This document shows positions 1-8,793 of a DNA stretch of 64,000 nucleotides, in pieces. The DNA is taken from assembly GCF_000189535.1 (NCBI RefSeq), contig NC_015145.1, forward strand, positions 2,852,001 through 2,916,000. The letters run 5' to 3'. Every line of letters begins with the position of its first letter. The first letter of the stretch is position 1. The position numbers and the translations under genes are program-made. Below the pieces are notes generated by a model. That model was not told the DNA's origin, made no database searches, and was given only the letters and a program-made list of their open reading frames with translations. This stretch comes from Pseudarthrobacter phenanthrenivorans Sphe3. Lineage in GTDB: Bacteria; Actinomycetota; Actinomycetes; Actinomycetales; Micrococcaceae.

Positions 1-925
1 GCAGTGCGGGGACCAGTCGGTCCCGACGACTCCGGTAGAGGTCCTTCTGGGCTTCCACGTGGACGTCATCGCCCAAGGCCACCCGCATGGCCTCCTGCAC
101 GGGATACGGCACGATCATGCCGGCATGCTTGCGGCTGTTGACCAGGTTGGGCATCAGGTCCGGGTCCCCCGCCACGAACGCTGCCCGGTAGCCTGCCAGG
201 TTGGACTGCTTGCTCAGCGAGTAGACGGCGAGCAAACCCTGGTGGGACCCGCCGGCAACCTTGGGATCCAGGATGCTGGGGACTGCCTGGCCGCCGCGCT
301 GGACGTCCCAGGCGCCCCAGCCAAGCTCCGCGTAGCACTCGTCCGAGGCCACCACGGCACCCAGTTCCCGCGCCTGGACAACCAGGGCACGGAGCGATTC
401 GGCGTCGCGGACGCTTCCGGTCGGGTTTCCCGGGGAGTTCACCCAGATGAGCCGGACGCGTTCCCGCGTGGCGTCGTCGAGTTCGTCGAGATTGTCTGTG
501 GCTACGGAGGTGACGCCGGCGAGGGTGGCGCCGATATCGTACGTGGGGTAGGCCACCTTGGGACGTACGACGACGTCTCCGGGCCTAAGCCCCAGCAGGA
601 GCGGCAGCCACGCCACGAGTTCCTTGGATCCCACCGTGGGCATGACGTTGCGGGGATCGAGGCCGGCAACTCCGCGGCGACGTTCAAACCATCCTGCGAT
701 GGCGTCCCGGAGCGCCGGGGTGCCATGGACGGTGGGGTAACCCGGGGCGTCCGCAGCTGCCTTCAGCGCATCCTGGATCAGGGCAGGCGTGGGATCAACG
801 GGGGTGCCGATCGAAAGATTGACCGCTCCGCCCGCATGCTCCGAGGCCTTGGCAAGGTACGGCGCCATGGCTTCCCACGGGTAATCGGGCAGGGCCAGGC
901 CAAAGGTTTTTGCTGCAGCGGTCAC
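1..925 (-). CDS. dapC: Succinyldiaminopimelate aminotransferase DapC (3' end outside window)
   Basis: Class I/II PLP-dependent aminotransferase that makes N-succinyl-LL-2,6-diaminopimelate in the cytoplasmic lysine and peptidoglycan DAP pathway. About 308 codons are visible; the C-terminus lies beyond the left edge. From the GTG at 923-925 the product begins VTAAAKTFGLALPDYPW, a start typical of actinobacterial DapC. SPGNPTG lies near residues 164-170, DECYAELGW near 195-203, and the PLP lysine is in YSLSKQSNLAGYR (Lys239). It starts 13 bp after the fdxA stop, so the two are probably one transcript, an arrangement common in actinobacteria. It is assigned to DapC rather than a generic aminotransferase by the N-terminus and the fdxA link. 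Confidence 0.9.
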   Translation of the reverse strand, partial: MTAAAKTFGLALPDYPWEAMAPYLAKASEHAGGAVNLSIGTPVDPTPALIQDALKAAADAPGYPTVHGTPALRDAIAGWFERRRGVAGLDPRNVMPTVGSKELVAWLPLLLGLRPGDVVVRPKVAYPTYDIGATLAGVTSVATDNLDELDDATRERVRLIWVNSPGNPTGSVRDAESLRALVVQARELGAVVASDECYAELGWGAWDVQRGGQAVPSILDPKVAGGSHQGLLAVYSLSKQSNLAGYRAAFVAGDPDLMPNLVNSRKHAGMIVPYPVQEAMRVALGDDVHVEAQKDLYRSRRDRLVPAL

Positions 926-938
926 AGTATGGCCCGGG

Positions 939-1265
939 TCAGTGGTCTTGGTTCTGCGGGGGCAGTGCTGCGATCATCGGGTGGTCCTTGCCGGTGTTGC
1001 CGATCTTCGCCGCGCCGCCCGGTGAACCGAGGTCGTCGAAGAACTCCACGTTGGCCTTGTAGTAGTCGGCCCACTCTTCCGGGGTGTCGTCCTCGTAGTA
1101 GATGGCTTCGACCGGGCACACCGGTTCACAGGCACCGCAGTCCACGCACTCGTCCGGATGGATGTACAGCGAACGCTCACCCTCGTAGATGCAGTCGACG
1201 GGGCACTCTTCAATACATGCCTTGTCCTTGACATCTACACACGGCTGCGCGATTACGTACGTCAC
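939..1265 (-). CDS. fdxA: 7Fe ferredoxin FdxA
   Basis: Small electron-transfer protein of 108 residues carrying one [3Fe-4S] and one [4Fe-4S] cluster. By analogy with Azotobacter-type 7Fe ferredoxins, Cys9, Cys17 and Cys50 would bind the 3Fe cluster and Cys21, Cys40, Cys43 and Cys46 the 4Fe cluster, with Cys25 free. The CIEECPVDCIYEG and CVDCGACEPVCPVEAI segments are plain. The GTG start is preceded by GGAGAGG, and an upstream in-frame ATG would add 25 Arg-rich residues unlike the family. The C-terminal tail (about residues 60-108) is the usual actinobacterial extension. It is upstream of and probably cotranscribed with dapC; its electron partner is not evident here. Confidence 0.95.
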   Translation of the reverse strand: MTYVIAQPCVDVKDKACIEECPVDCIYEGERSLYIHPDECVDCGACEPVCPVEAIYYEDDTPEEWADYYKANVEFFDDLGSPGGAAKIGNTGKDHPMIAALPPQNQDH

Positions 1266-1389
1266 GTCCCTGGCCTCTCCACGTTGGTTCCGGCGACCGC
1301 CGGTTCTTGCATCCGGCAACTGCGGCCGGACTCTTGACATCTGAGCCTATTATCTCCCAGCCTGTTCCCGCGAACCTAGCCGGGCGCCC

Positions 1390-1395
1390 TAGTAT
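1390..1395 (+). promoter_or_regulatory. -10 hexamer TAGTAT, leaderless configuration
   Basis: TAGTAT ends 6 nt before the GTG at 1402, and no Shine-Dalgarno is present, so transcription would start at or next to the start codon. No good -35 is visible. Confidence 0.5.
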
Positions 1396-1401
1396 GAACT
1401 G

Positions 1402-1641
1402 GTGAGTCAGCCTACACCTGCCCCTGCCGGGTTTCTCTCCGCCGCAGCGCCCGGGACCCGGGTTGTTGTCAGGTACCGGATCGAGGACGGACTGACCGAT
1501 GCCCTGGGACACTTGGTGAGTTGCGACGCAGGCGCCTGCACCATCCGCACCCGGCAGGCCGACGTCGTGATTCCCCTTACGCAGGTGGTGGCGGCCAAGG
1601 AAGTCCCGCCCGCTCCGGAACGGCGCCGGCCGCGCGCCTGA
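1402..1641 (+). CDS. Standalone SH3-like domain protein (Rv0428c N-terminal type)
   Basis: 79 residues. The core PGTRVVVRYRI, a TDALGHLVSCDAG segment, then VVIPLTQVVAAKEVPP resembles the small beta-barrel found at the N-terminus of Rv0428c-type actinobacterial GNAT proteins. Here it stands alone: no acetyltransferase domain follows before the stop. The GTG start is supported by the -10 hexamer 6 nt upstream and the lack of a ribosome binding site. It is divergent from fdxA-dapC. Function is unknown; a binding or adaptor role for an acetyltransferase encoded elsewhere is only a guess. The family resemblance is from memory of the motif, not a search. Confidence 0.6.
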   Translation: MSQPTPAPAGFLSAAAPGTRVVVRYRIEDGLTDALGHLVSCDAGACTIRTRQADVVIPLTQVVAAKEVPPAPERRRPRA

Positions 1642-1777
1642 GGCACCGGACTACCCACAGGCCCGCTGCCAAGGCGGCCGTGACGCAGACCTGTACCGCG
1701 TGGTGGCGGCCGGCGTGGACGAGCAACGGGTCGACGTCGGGCTGCGCAAGCTTTCGCACAGCAGCCGGGACGGCTAG
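1637..1777 (+). other. Protein-like reading frame without a clear start
   Basis: Just past the stop of the SH3-like gene, a +1-shifted frame reads about 46 codons with typical high-GC third positions, ending at TAG 1775-1777 and containing DADLYRVVAAGVDEQRVDV. The first usable start is an internal GTG, which gives only about 25 residues. It could be a missed small gene, a decayed remnant, or a frameshifted tail of the upstream gene. I do not recognise it. The rest of this gap (to 1868) shows nothing else. Confidence 0.2.
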
Positions 1778-1868
1778 GTGGGAACGTTTCGGCGCAGTGA
1801 TAGCGGGGGTCGGTGCGCAGGGGGCGTCCCGGCGAACTGACTGCGGGGGTGGATGTGCTGGGATACAG

Positions 1869-1912
1869 AAAAAGCCGGTACGACGGCGGGAGTTCCGCGC
1901 CGCCGTACCGGC
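1869..1912 (-). terminator. Intrinsic terminator of typA
   Basis: On the minus strand an interrupted GC-rich stem (GCCGGTAC plus GGCGG arms, 3-nt bulge) is followed directly by five T residues, 24 bp after the typA stop. Confidence 0.85.
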
Positions 1913-1935
1913 AGTTTCAGTTGACGCTTAGGTAG

Positions 1936-3864
1936 TTAGACCTTGGCGCGGGCGCGGTTGGCCTTGGCGCGCTCGTTGGTGTCCAGGATGACCTTGCGGA
2001 TGCGGATGGCTTCCGGGGTAACCTCCACGCACTCGTCCTCGCGGGCGAATTCGAGGGACTCTTCGAGGGTGAGGTCGCGCGGCGGCGTCAGGTTCTCGAA
2101 GGTGTCAGAGGAAGCGGCACGCATGTTGGTGAGCTTCTTTTCCTTGGTGATGTTGACGTCCATGTCGTCGGCGCGGGAGTTCTCGCCCACGATCATGCCC
2201 TCGTAGACCTCGGACGTGGGCTTGACGAAGAAGGAACCGCGTTCCTGCAGGTTGATCATGGCGAACGGCGTCACAACGCCGGCGCGGTCGGCGATCATCG
2301 AGCCGTTGGTACGGTATTCGATGGGGCCGGCCCACGGCTCGTAGCCCTCGGAAATGGAGGCTGCGATGCCGGCGCCACGGGTGTCCGTGAGGAACTTGGT
2401 GCGGAAACCGATCAGGCCACGGGCCGGAACGATGAACTCCATGCGGCACCAGCCGGTGCCGTGGTTGGCCATGTTGGTCATGCGGCCCTTGCGCGCCGCC
2501 ATCAGCTGAGTGACGGCACCGAGGTACTCTTCCGGCACGTCGATGGTCATGTGCTCCATCGGCTCGTGGACCTTGCCGTCGATGGTCTTGGTGACCACCT
2601 GCGGCTTGCCCACGGTCAGTTCGAAGCCTTCGCGGCGCATCTGCTCCACCAGGATGGCCAGGGCCAGCTCGCCACGGCCCTGGACTTCCCAGGCGTCGGG
2701 ACGCTCGGTGGGCAGAACCTTGATGGAGACGTTACCAATCAGTTCCTTGTCCAGGCGGTCCTTCACCTGGCGGGCGGTAACCTTGGCGCCCTTGACCTTG
2801 CCGGCCAGCGGCGAGGTGTTGATACCGATGGTCATGGAGATCGCGGGATCGTCCACGGTGATCAGCGGCAGCGGCTGCGGGTTCTCTGCGTCGGTCAGGG
2901 TCTCACCGATGGTGATTTCCTCGATGCCGGCAACGGCGACAATCTCGCCCGGTCCGGCGGATTCTGCCGGAACGCGGTCCAGCGCCTTGGTGGCCAGGAG
3001 CTCGGTGATCTTGACGTTTTTGAGCTCACCGTTGGCGCGGGCCCAGGCAACCGTCTGGCCCTTGCGCAGGGTGCCGTTGTAGATGCGCAGGAGCGCCAGG
3101 CGGCCCAGGAACGGGGAGGCGTCCAGGTTGGTGACGTGCGCCTGCAGGACACCTTCGGGATTGTAGGTGGGAGCCGGGATGTGCTCGATGATGGTCTTGA
3201 ACAGCGGCTCAAGGTCCTCGTTGTCCGGGGCGGCACCGTTGGCGGGCTGCTCGAGCGACGCGCGGCCAACCTTGGCGGCAGCGTAGACAACCGGAACCTC
3301 AAGAACCTTGTCCAGGTCCAGGTCCGGAACCTCGTCGGCAAGGTCGGAGGCCAGGCCCAGGAGCAGGTCCATGGACTCGTGGACCACTTCGTCGATGCGG
3401 GCGTCGGGACGGTCGGTCTTGTTGACCAGCAGGATCACGGGAAGGTGCGCGGCAAGGGCCTTGCGCAGCACAAAGCGGGTCTGCGGCAGCGGGCCCTCAG
3501 AAGCATCAACGAGCAGCACAACGCCGTCAACCATGGACAGGCCGCGCTCCACCTCGCCGCCGAAGTCGGCGTGGCCGGGGGTGTCGATCACGTTGATGGT
3601 GATGGTCTCGCCGTTGGAGGACGGACCGTTGTAGGCCACGGTGGTGTTCTTGGCCAGGATGGTGATGCCCTTTTCGCGCTCCAGGTCACCGGAGTCCATC
3701 ACGCGGTCCTCGAGGTGGTTGTGCTCGGCAAAGGAGTTGGTCTGCTTGAGCATGGCGTCGACCAAGGTGGTCTTGCCGTGGTCAACGTGGGCCACAATCG
3801 CGACGTTGCGCAGGTCACTGCGCGATGCAGTGGCTACCGCGGTGTTGGTGGTGGTTTCAGACAT
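1936..3864 (-). CDS. typA: Translational GTPase TypA/BipA
   Basis: Ribosome-associated GTPase of the EF-G superfamily, 642 residues, the usual TypA length. GTPase motifs: G1 AHVDHGKTT (25-33), G3 DTPGHADF (94-101), G4 NKTD (148-151). The domain II barrel, the EF-G-like alpha/beta domain and the TypA-specific C-terminal region with [16 protein letters not shown] follow. TypA acts in ribosome assembly and stress or cold adaptation. The gene is monocistronic, ends in a clear intrinsic terminator, and is divergent from the SGNH lipoprotein gene across 270 bp (3865-4134) that must hold both promoters. The ribosome binding site is weak. Confidence 0.97.
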   Translation of the reverse strand: MSETTTNTAVATASRSDLRNVAIVAHVDHGKTTLVDAMLKQTNSFAEHNHLEDRVMDSGDLEREKGITILAKNTTVAYNGPSSNGETITINVIDTPGHADFGGEVERGLSMVDGVVLLVDASEGPLPQTRFVLRKALAAHLPVILLVNKTDRPDARIDEVVHESMDLLLGLASDLADEVPDLDLDKVLEVPVVYAAAKVGRASLEQPANGAAPDNEDLEPLFKTIIEHIPAPTYNPEGVLQAHVTNLDASPFLGRLALLRIYNGTLRKGQTVAWARANGELKNVKITELLATKALDRVPAESAGPGEIVAVAGIEEITIGETLTDAENPQPLPLITVDDPAISMTIGINTSPLAGKVKGAKVTARQVKDRLDKELIGNVSIKVLPTERPDAWEVQGRGELALAILVEQMRREGFELTVGKPQVVTKTIDGKVHEPMEHMTIDVPEEYLGAVTQLMAARKGRMTNMANHGTGWCRMEFIVPARGLIGFRTKFLTDTRGAGIAASISEGYEPWAGPIEYRTNGSMIADRAGVVTPFAMINLQERGSFFVKPTSEVYEGMIVGENSRADDMDVNITKEKKLTNMRAASSDTFENLTPPRDLTLEESLEFAREDECVEVTPEAIRIRKVILDTNERAKANRARAKV

Positions 3865-4134
3865 GCGTAATGGCTCGATTCAGTGGTGAAAGTCAGCTGT
3901 TGTATCGCGACATTTCCAACTGGAACGCACGACGGATCAGGCCCTTAGCACAGGGCACCTTCCCCAAGTCTAGCCGCAGTGCCATTTATTGGCCTAAATT
4001 TTCTGCTGCCGGCGCACTCCAAAGCCCGCGCATCCGCTGCGGCACAGCCAAGAAATGTGGGCAATATCACTGGCCATTCACTCGGGCATGCCACATGATT
4101 GCTCTGATAGTCCGCGCTTGCCGAAAGACACCCC

Positions 4135-5013
4135 ATGCCACAACCCATTGCCGCCTTGGCCCGCACCCGTTACGCCGCGGGCGCAGTCGCCGTGGTTCTG
4201 GCAATGTCCGGTGCCGCTGCCCTCTCGGGTTGCAGCCTCCCGGCACAATCGGCCCTCGGCTCCCCCGCGGCGGGGCGCCCAGCCCAGGCGGGAACTGCCG
4301 GAGGACAAACGGATACGCTCGCCACTGGCCCGCGTGTGCTCAATCCGGTTAATGGCCGGCTCGAAGCTGCGGTCCCCGACATTGGCAAAACCGTCCTCCT
4401 GATCGGCGATTCACAGTCTGAGCCTGCCGATGGCTGGCCCCGCCTGGGTCTGGCGGCAGCCGGATACAAGGTGTACTTCTGCGGCCGGGGCGGCACCGGT
4501 TTTGTCTCCTCCAACGGTTCCACGGGCAACTACATTGAGGCCCTCCTTCGGGGCGACTGGCTGCTCCCGTCGGGAACCCCGGCGCTCATCGTCATCCAGG
4601 GAGGCGGCAACGACGCCGCCAAGGGAGCCAGCGACAGCCAGATTGTGCATAACGCCGAACGCCTGATTGCGGAGCTCCGGGAGAGGTACCCGGGCACGCG
4701 CATTGCGATGATCGGAACCCTCGCCCGCGGGGAGTCCCAAGGCGGCGGCCGCCGGAGTGAAGTGGACGTCCTGCTCGGCTCAGTGGCGCAGGCCCACAAC
4801 CTGCCCTTCGTGTCAGTCGGCGATTGGCTCACCAGGTTCGGGTTGGTCAAGGACCTGGCAGACAGCGTGCATATGAACCCTGCCGGCCGCCAAAAGTTGG
4901 GAACACTGCTTGAGGGCCGTCTCCGCGAATTGGGACTCGAGCGAAAGCCGACGGCGGACCAGTCCCCAGTACTGGCTGCCGGCACCGAGGCAGCCAGCTT
5001 GAGCCAGGACTGA
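4135..5013 (+). CDS. SGNH/GDSL-family lipoprotein, putative esterase
   Basis: 292 residues. Signal peptide with hydrophobic core at about residues 13-30 and a lipobox ALSGC, putative lipid-modified Cys33, so exported and membrane-anchored. SGNH blocks: block I GDSQS (91-95, nucleophile Ser93), Gly-rich block II near FCGRGGTGF, block III GGGND (156-160), block V DSVH (243-246, Asp/His). The catalytic set therefore looks complete. The substrate cannot be read from the sequence; cell-envelope acyl or carbohydrate esters are plausible for a surface hydrolase. Monocistronic, convergent with the peptide transporter, and separated from it by a strong hairpin. Confidence 0.75.
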   Translation: MPQPIAALARTRYAAGAVAVVLAMSGAAALSGCSLPAQSALGSPAAGRPAQAGTAGGQTDTLATGPRVLNPVNGRLEAAVPDIGKTVLLIGDSQSEPADGWPRLGLAAAGYKVYFCGRGGTGFVSSNGSTGNYIEALLRGDWLLPSGTPALIVIQGGGNDAAKGASDSQIVHNAERLIAELRERYPGTRIAMIGTLARGESQGGGRRSEVDVLLGSVAQAHNLPFVSVGDWLTRFGLVKDLADSVHMNPAGRQKLGTLLEGRLRELGLERKPTADQSPVLAAGTEAASLSQD

Positions 5014-5021
5014 AACACAAA

Positions 5022-5061
5022 CGGCTGGAGCCGGGGCCTTAAAGGACCCCGGCTCCAGCCG
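5022..5061. terminator. Bidirectional intrinsic terminator
   Basis: A long near-perfect stem (CGGCTGGAGCCGGGG and its complement) lies between convergent genes. Flanks are GTTTAG on the plus side and TTTGTGTTT on the minus side, so it can serve both. Confidence 0.8.
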
Positions 5062-5079
5062 GTTTAGTCGAGCGGCGGC

Positions 5080-6786
5080 TTACGCCACTTCCGGCGGAAG
5101 CATCAGCTTGGCACCGGGAATGGCGTTCAGCAGCGCCTTGGTGTACTCCTGTTGCGGCGCTTCGAACACCTCGTCCGTGGTGCCGGTCTCCACCAGGCGT
5201 CCCTTTTCCATGACGCAGACATGGTCTGCGATCTGCCGCACCACCGCAAGGTCGTGCGTAATGAAGAGGTAGGTCAGGCCCAGGTTCGACTGCAGGTCAG
5301 CCAGCAGGTTCAACACCTGTGCCTGGACAAGCACATCCAGGGCAGAGACCGCTTCATCACAGATGATGACTTCCGGATCCAACGCCAGGGCGCGGGCAAT
5401 GGCAACACGCTGCCGCTGGCCGCCCGAGAGCTCGTTCGGGTACCGCTGCATGGTGGACTGCGGCAGCGCCACTTGGTCCAGCAGCTCCCGGACCTTTTTC
5501 TCCCGGGTCACCTTGTTGCCCACTTTGTGGGTGCGCAGCGGTTCCTCGATGGTCCGGAAGATGTTGTACATCGGATCGAGCGAGCCGTAAGGGTCCTGGA
5601 AAATCGGCTGCACCCGCCGCCGGAACTTGAAAAGCTCCGAGGGTTTCAGGATCGAGGTGTCCACGCCGTCGAACAGGATCTTGCCCTCGGTGGGCACCTC
5701 AAGCTGCAGGACCATTTTGGCCACGGTGGATTTGCCGGAGCCCGACTCCCCCACGATCGCCGTCGTGGTTCCCCTCTTGACGTCGAAGCTCACTCCGTCA
5801 ACGGCTGCAAAGTCGGATGATTTCCCCAGGCCCTGGCGGAGCTTGTACACCTTGCGGAGATCCTTGATCTGCAGGACGTTGTCCGCTGCCACCTCCTCCA
5901 CGGCAGGAGCCAACAGGTCAGCCGCTTCGAGCCCCTGTTCCTTCGCCACCTGGATCCTTCGGCTGGCGAGCGACGGCGCAGACTCCACGAGCCGCTTAGT
6001 GTACGGGTGCTGCGGGTTCTGCAGCAGTTCCAGCGACGGCCCCGACTCCACCACCTGGCCGCGGTACATCACTACCACCTTGTCCGCGCGCTCTGCTGCA
6101 AGGCCGAGGTCGTGGGTGATGAGCAGGACAGCGGTCCCCAACTCGGCCGTCATGCCTTCGAGGTGGTCCAGGATCTGCCGCTGCACCGTGACGTCGAGGG
6201 CCGACGTGGGTTCGTCCGCGATCAGCAGCCGCGGCTGGCAGGACAGTCCGATGGCGATCAGGGCGCGCTGACGCATGCCGCCGGAGAACTCGTGCGGGTA
6301 TTGCTTGGCCCGCCGGTGTGCGTCAGGCAGGCCGGCTTCGGAGAGGACCTTGGCAATGTCATCCGGGCCGCTCGGCCGGCCATTCGCCCGCAGGGTTTCC
6401 TTGACCTGGTAGCCGATCTTCCAGACCGGGTTGAGGTTGGACATCGGGTCCTGGGGCACCATGCCGATGGTGTTTCCGCGGAGTTCGATCATGCGCTTTT
6501 CCGGCGCATGCGAAATGTCCTCGCCATCGAGCAGGATCTGCCCGCCCGAAACGCGGCCGTTGGATGGAAGCAACCCGATGGCGGCCAGGGCCGTGGTGGA
6601 TTTGCCCGAGCCTGACTCTCCCACGATCGCGACGGTTTCACCGGGCATGATGGTCAGGTGCGCGTTCCGGACGGCGTTGACTTCACCGTTGCTGGTGTTG
6701 AACGTAATGGCAAGGTCGCGGATTTCCAGCAGCGGCCGGTTGGCCGGGGTGCCGGCTTCATTGATAGTGACGTCGGGTGTTGTCAT
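5080..6786 (-). CDS. Peptide ABC transporter, fused double ATPase (DppD-DppF type)
   Basis: One polypeptide of 568 residues with two complete ABC ATPase domains. NBD1: Walker A GESGSGKST (56-64), signature FSGGMRQR (about 167-174), Walker B ADEPTSALD. NBD2: Walker A at about 346-354, signature LSGGQRQR, Walker B CDEAVSALD. Each domain ends in an oligopeptide-transporter HPYTK/QEYTK-type segment. It powers the DppB/DppC permease. I chose the ATG at 6784-6786 because AAGGAGG lies 5 nt before it; an ATG five codons upstream overlaps the dppC stop. Last gene of the transporter cluster. Confidence 0.93.
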   Translation of the reverse strand: MTTPDVTINEAGTPANRPLLEIRDLAITFNTSNGEVNAVRNAHLTIMPGETVAIVGESGSGKSTTALAAIGLLPSNGRVSGGQILLDGEDISHAPEKRMIELRGNTIGMVPQDPMSNLNPVWKIGYQVKETLRANGRPSGPDDIAKVLSEAGLPDAHRRAKQYPHEFSGGMRQRALIAIGLSCQPRLLIADEPTSALDVTVQRQILDHLEGMTAELGTAVLLITHDLGLAAERADKVVVMYRGQVVESGPSLELLQNPQHPYTKRLVESAPSLASRRIQVAKEQGLEAADLLAPAVEEVAADNVLQIKDLRKVYKLRQGLGKSSDFAAVDGVSFDVKRGTTTAIVGESGSGKSTVAKMVLQLEVPTEGKILFDGVDTSILKPSELFKFRRRVQPIFQDPYGSLDPMYNIFRTIEEPLRTHKVGNKVTREKKVRELLDQVALPQSTMQRYPNELSGGQRQRVAIARALALDPEVIICDEAVSALDVLVQAQVLNLLADLQSNLGLTYLFITHDLAVVRQIADHVCVMEKGRLVETGTTDEVFEAPQQEYTKALLNAIPGAKLMLPPEVA

Positions 6787-6797
6787 CTGTGCCTCCT

Positions 6798-7748
6798 TCA
6801 TCGCTGGCGGCTCTTCGGATCCAGGGCGTCGCGCAGGGCGTCACCCAGCATGATGAAGCTCAGGACAGTGATGGACAGGGCGGCGGCCGGGTACAGCAGC
6901 ACCGCCGGGTTGGTGCGGATCGAGGACTGCGCCGCCGAGATGTCATTGCCCCAGGACATGATGCTGCCGGGCAGGCCGATGCCAAGGAATGACAGGGTTG
7001 CCTCCAGCACGATGAACACGCCAAGCTCCATCGTGGCCAGGACGATGATGGGGGCCAGCGCGTTGGGCAGGACGTGGCGGATCAGGGTCTGGATCCTGGA
7101 GACGCCCAGTGAGCGGGCTGCAGTAATGAAGTCCGCGTTCCGGACTTCGATCACGGCACCACGCGTCAGCCTTGCCATTTGCGGCCACGCGAGCAGCACG
7201 ATGATCATGATGACCGTCCATACGCTCTTGTTTTCGCGGAAGAACGGCAACTGGGTGACCACCAGTGCGCCGAGCACCAGCGGCAGTGCAAAGAAGATAT
7301 CGCCGAGACGGGCGATGACGGCGTCGATCCAGCCGCCGTAGAAGCCTGCAAGCGCACCGAGGGTCACACCCACGAGGAGCACGCCGATGACGGCAAAGAC
7401 TCCAACCATGACGGATGCCTGCGTGCCGTAGATGACGCGGGCGTACACGTCGCAGCCCTGGAAGGTGAAGCCGAACGGGTGTCCCGCTGAGGGTGCCCCA
7501 TCCGAATTGGCCAGCTGGCAGTTGTCGTTGGGAGCTGTCTGCGTGAACAGGCCGGGGAAGAACGCCACGATCAGGATGACCAGGATCATCACTGCGGACA
7601 CAATGAACAGAGGACGACGGCGGAGCTTCTTCCACGCATCTGCCCACAGGCTCAGCGGGGCCTGGTCCGTTTTGACGGCATCCGTTGCCAGCAGAGGGGT
7701 CTCCTCCAGCGGGGCAACGAAGTGGGTGGTGTCTTGGTTACTTTTCAT
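6798..7748 (-). CDS. dppC: Peptide ABC transporter permease, DppC/OppC family
   Basis: 316 residues. A cytoplasmic N-terminus is followed by a first membrane helix (about 50-70), a periplasm-side loop with a GHPFGFTFQGCDVYARVIYG segment, then the BPD_transp_1 core with five helices. The EAA coupling loop ITAARSLGVSRIQTLIRHVL that contacts the ATPase is clear. The ATG at 7746-7748 overlaps the dppB stop by 11 bp, which indicates translational coupling. The longer in-frame extension upstream is Cys/Trp-rich and lies entirely inside dppB, so it was rejected. Confidence 0.93.
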   Translation of the reverse strand: MKSNQDTTHFVAPLEETPLLATDAVKTDQAPLSLWADAWKKLRRRPLFIVSAVMILVILIVAFFPGLFTQTAPNDNCQLANSDGAPSAGHPFGFTFQGCDVYARVIYGTQASVMVGVFAVIGVLLVGVTLGALAGFYGGWIDAVIARLGDIFFALPLVLGALVVTQLPFFRENKSVWTVIMIIVLLAWPQMARLTRGAVIEVRNADFITAARSLGVSRIQTLIRHVLPNALAPIIVLATMELGVFIVLEATLSFLGIGLPGSIMSWGNDISAAQSSIRTNPAVLLYPAAALSITVLSFIMLGDALRDALDPKSRQR

Positions 7749-8667
7749 AGCGAATCCTCGGATCAAGCCAGGCGTACAGCAAATCCACCAGCAGGTTGGC
7801 GACAACAAACACCAGCACCAGGACACTGACGATGGCAACGACGGTGGGTCCCTCGCTCCGGAGAATCGCCTGGTAGAGCTTCTGCCCGACGCCGGGGACG
7901 TTGAAGATGCCTTCAGTGACGATGGCGCCGCCCATCAGGCCGCCCAGGCTGGCACCCAGGTAGGTCACCACGGGAATCATGGAGTTGCGGAGGATGTGCG
8001 CCATCACCACGCGGGGGCGCGAAAGGCCCTTGGCGGTGGCAGTCCGGACGTAGTCGGCGGTGGAATTCTCGATGACCGAGGCGCGGGTGAGCCGGAGTAC
8101 ATAAGCGAAGGAGACCAGGGCCAGCGCGAATGCCGGAAGCAGCAGGGTGCCCCAGCTGACGTCGGTGCCCACCGTTGGTTTGGCCCAGCCGAGGTACACG
8201 CCGAAGACCAGCTGCAGGACGAAGCCCAGCACGAAGATCGGGATGGCGATGACGACGAGTGAGGCCAGCAGTACCGTTGAGTCGAAGATTTTGCCTTTGC
8301 GGAGGCCGGCGATGAGGCCGAACCCGATGCCGAAAACGGCCTGAATGACCAATGCTTCGAGGGCGAGCATCACCGTGACGGGGAAGACCCTGCCCAACGT
8401 GGCGGCGATGGGCTGGCCCGTGAAGTCGACACCCAGGTTGAAGGTGAAGAGGTTCTTGAGGAACAGTCCGTACTGGACCCAGAAGGGCTGGTCCAGGTTG
8501 TACTGCCGGCGCAGGGCCGCAATCACGGCCTCGCTGGGGGGACGGTCGCCGAAGAGAGCCCTGATGGGATCTCCGGGAAGGGCGAACACCATGAAGTAGA
8601 CCAACAGCGTGGTGCCCAGGAAAACGGGGATGACTTGGAGCAGCCGCCGGAGGATGAACCGGATCAC
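7738..8667 (-). CDS. dppB: Peptide ABC transporter permease, DppB/OppB family
   Basis: 309 residues starting MIRFILRRLLQVIPVFLG, the classic DppB N-terminal helix. The FALPGDPI segment near residue 30 and RALFGDRPPSE loop are family hallmarks, and the EAA loop YVRTATAKGLSRPRVVMAHIL precedes the last helices. It pairs with DppC to form the membrane channel for di/oligopeptides. GTG start at 8665-8667. Separated from the upstream binding-protein gene by 126 bp containing a stem-loop. Confidence 0.94.
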   Translation of the reverse strand: MIRFILRRLLQVIPVFLGTTLLVYFMVFALPGDPIRALFGDRPPSEAVIAALRRQYNLDQPFWVQYGLFLKNLFTFNLGVDFTGQPIAATLGRVFPVTVMLALEALVIQAVFGIGFGLIAGLRKGKIFDSTVLLASLVVIAIPIFVLGFVLQLVFGVYLGWAKPTVGTDVSWGTLLLPAFALALVSFAYVLRLTRASVIENSTADYVRTATAKGLSRPRVVMAHILRNSMIPVVTYLGASLGGLMGGAIVTEGIFNVPGVGQKLYQAILRSEGPTVVAIVSVLVLVFVVANLLVDLLYAWLDPRIRYEK

Positions 8668-8737
8668 AGCGCACCCTCCAGGGTTGAAGTATGGGGGAAA
8701 TTCATGTGGGACAGCTTCCTGCCGGTATCAAGGCTAT

Positions 8738-8763
8738 GGGGGCCCGGCTGTTGCCGGACCCCC
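8738..8763 (-). other. Stem-loop between binding-protein gene and dppB
   Basis: Eleven-bp stem (one mismatch) with a 4-nt loop, no T tract. It sits between a highly expressed type of gene (solute-binding protein) and its permease, a position where such hairpins stabilise the upstream mRNA or reduce readthrough. Confidence 0.5.
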
Positions 8764-8793
8764 ACTAGCTAGTTGAGTTGGACGGTCTCAGGA

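Noticed and set aside
2461..3870. 469-codon open frame on the plus strand
   Set aside because: Complement of typA; GC-rich antisense frame.
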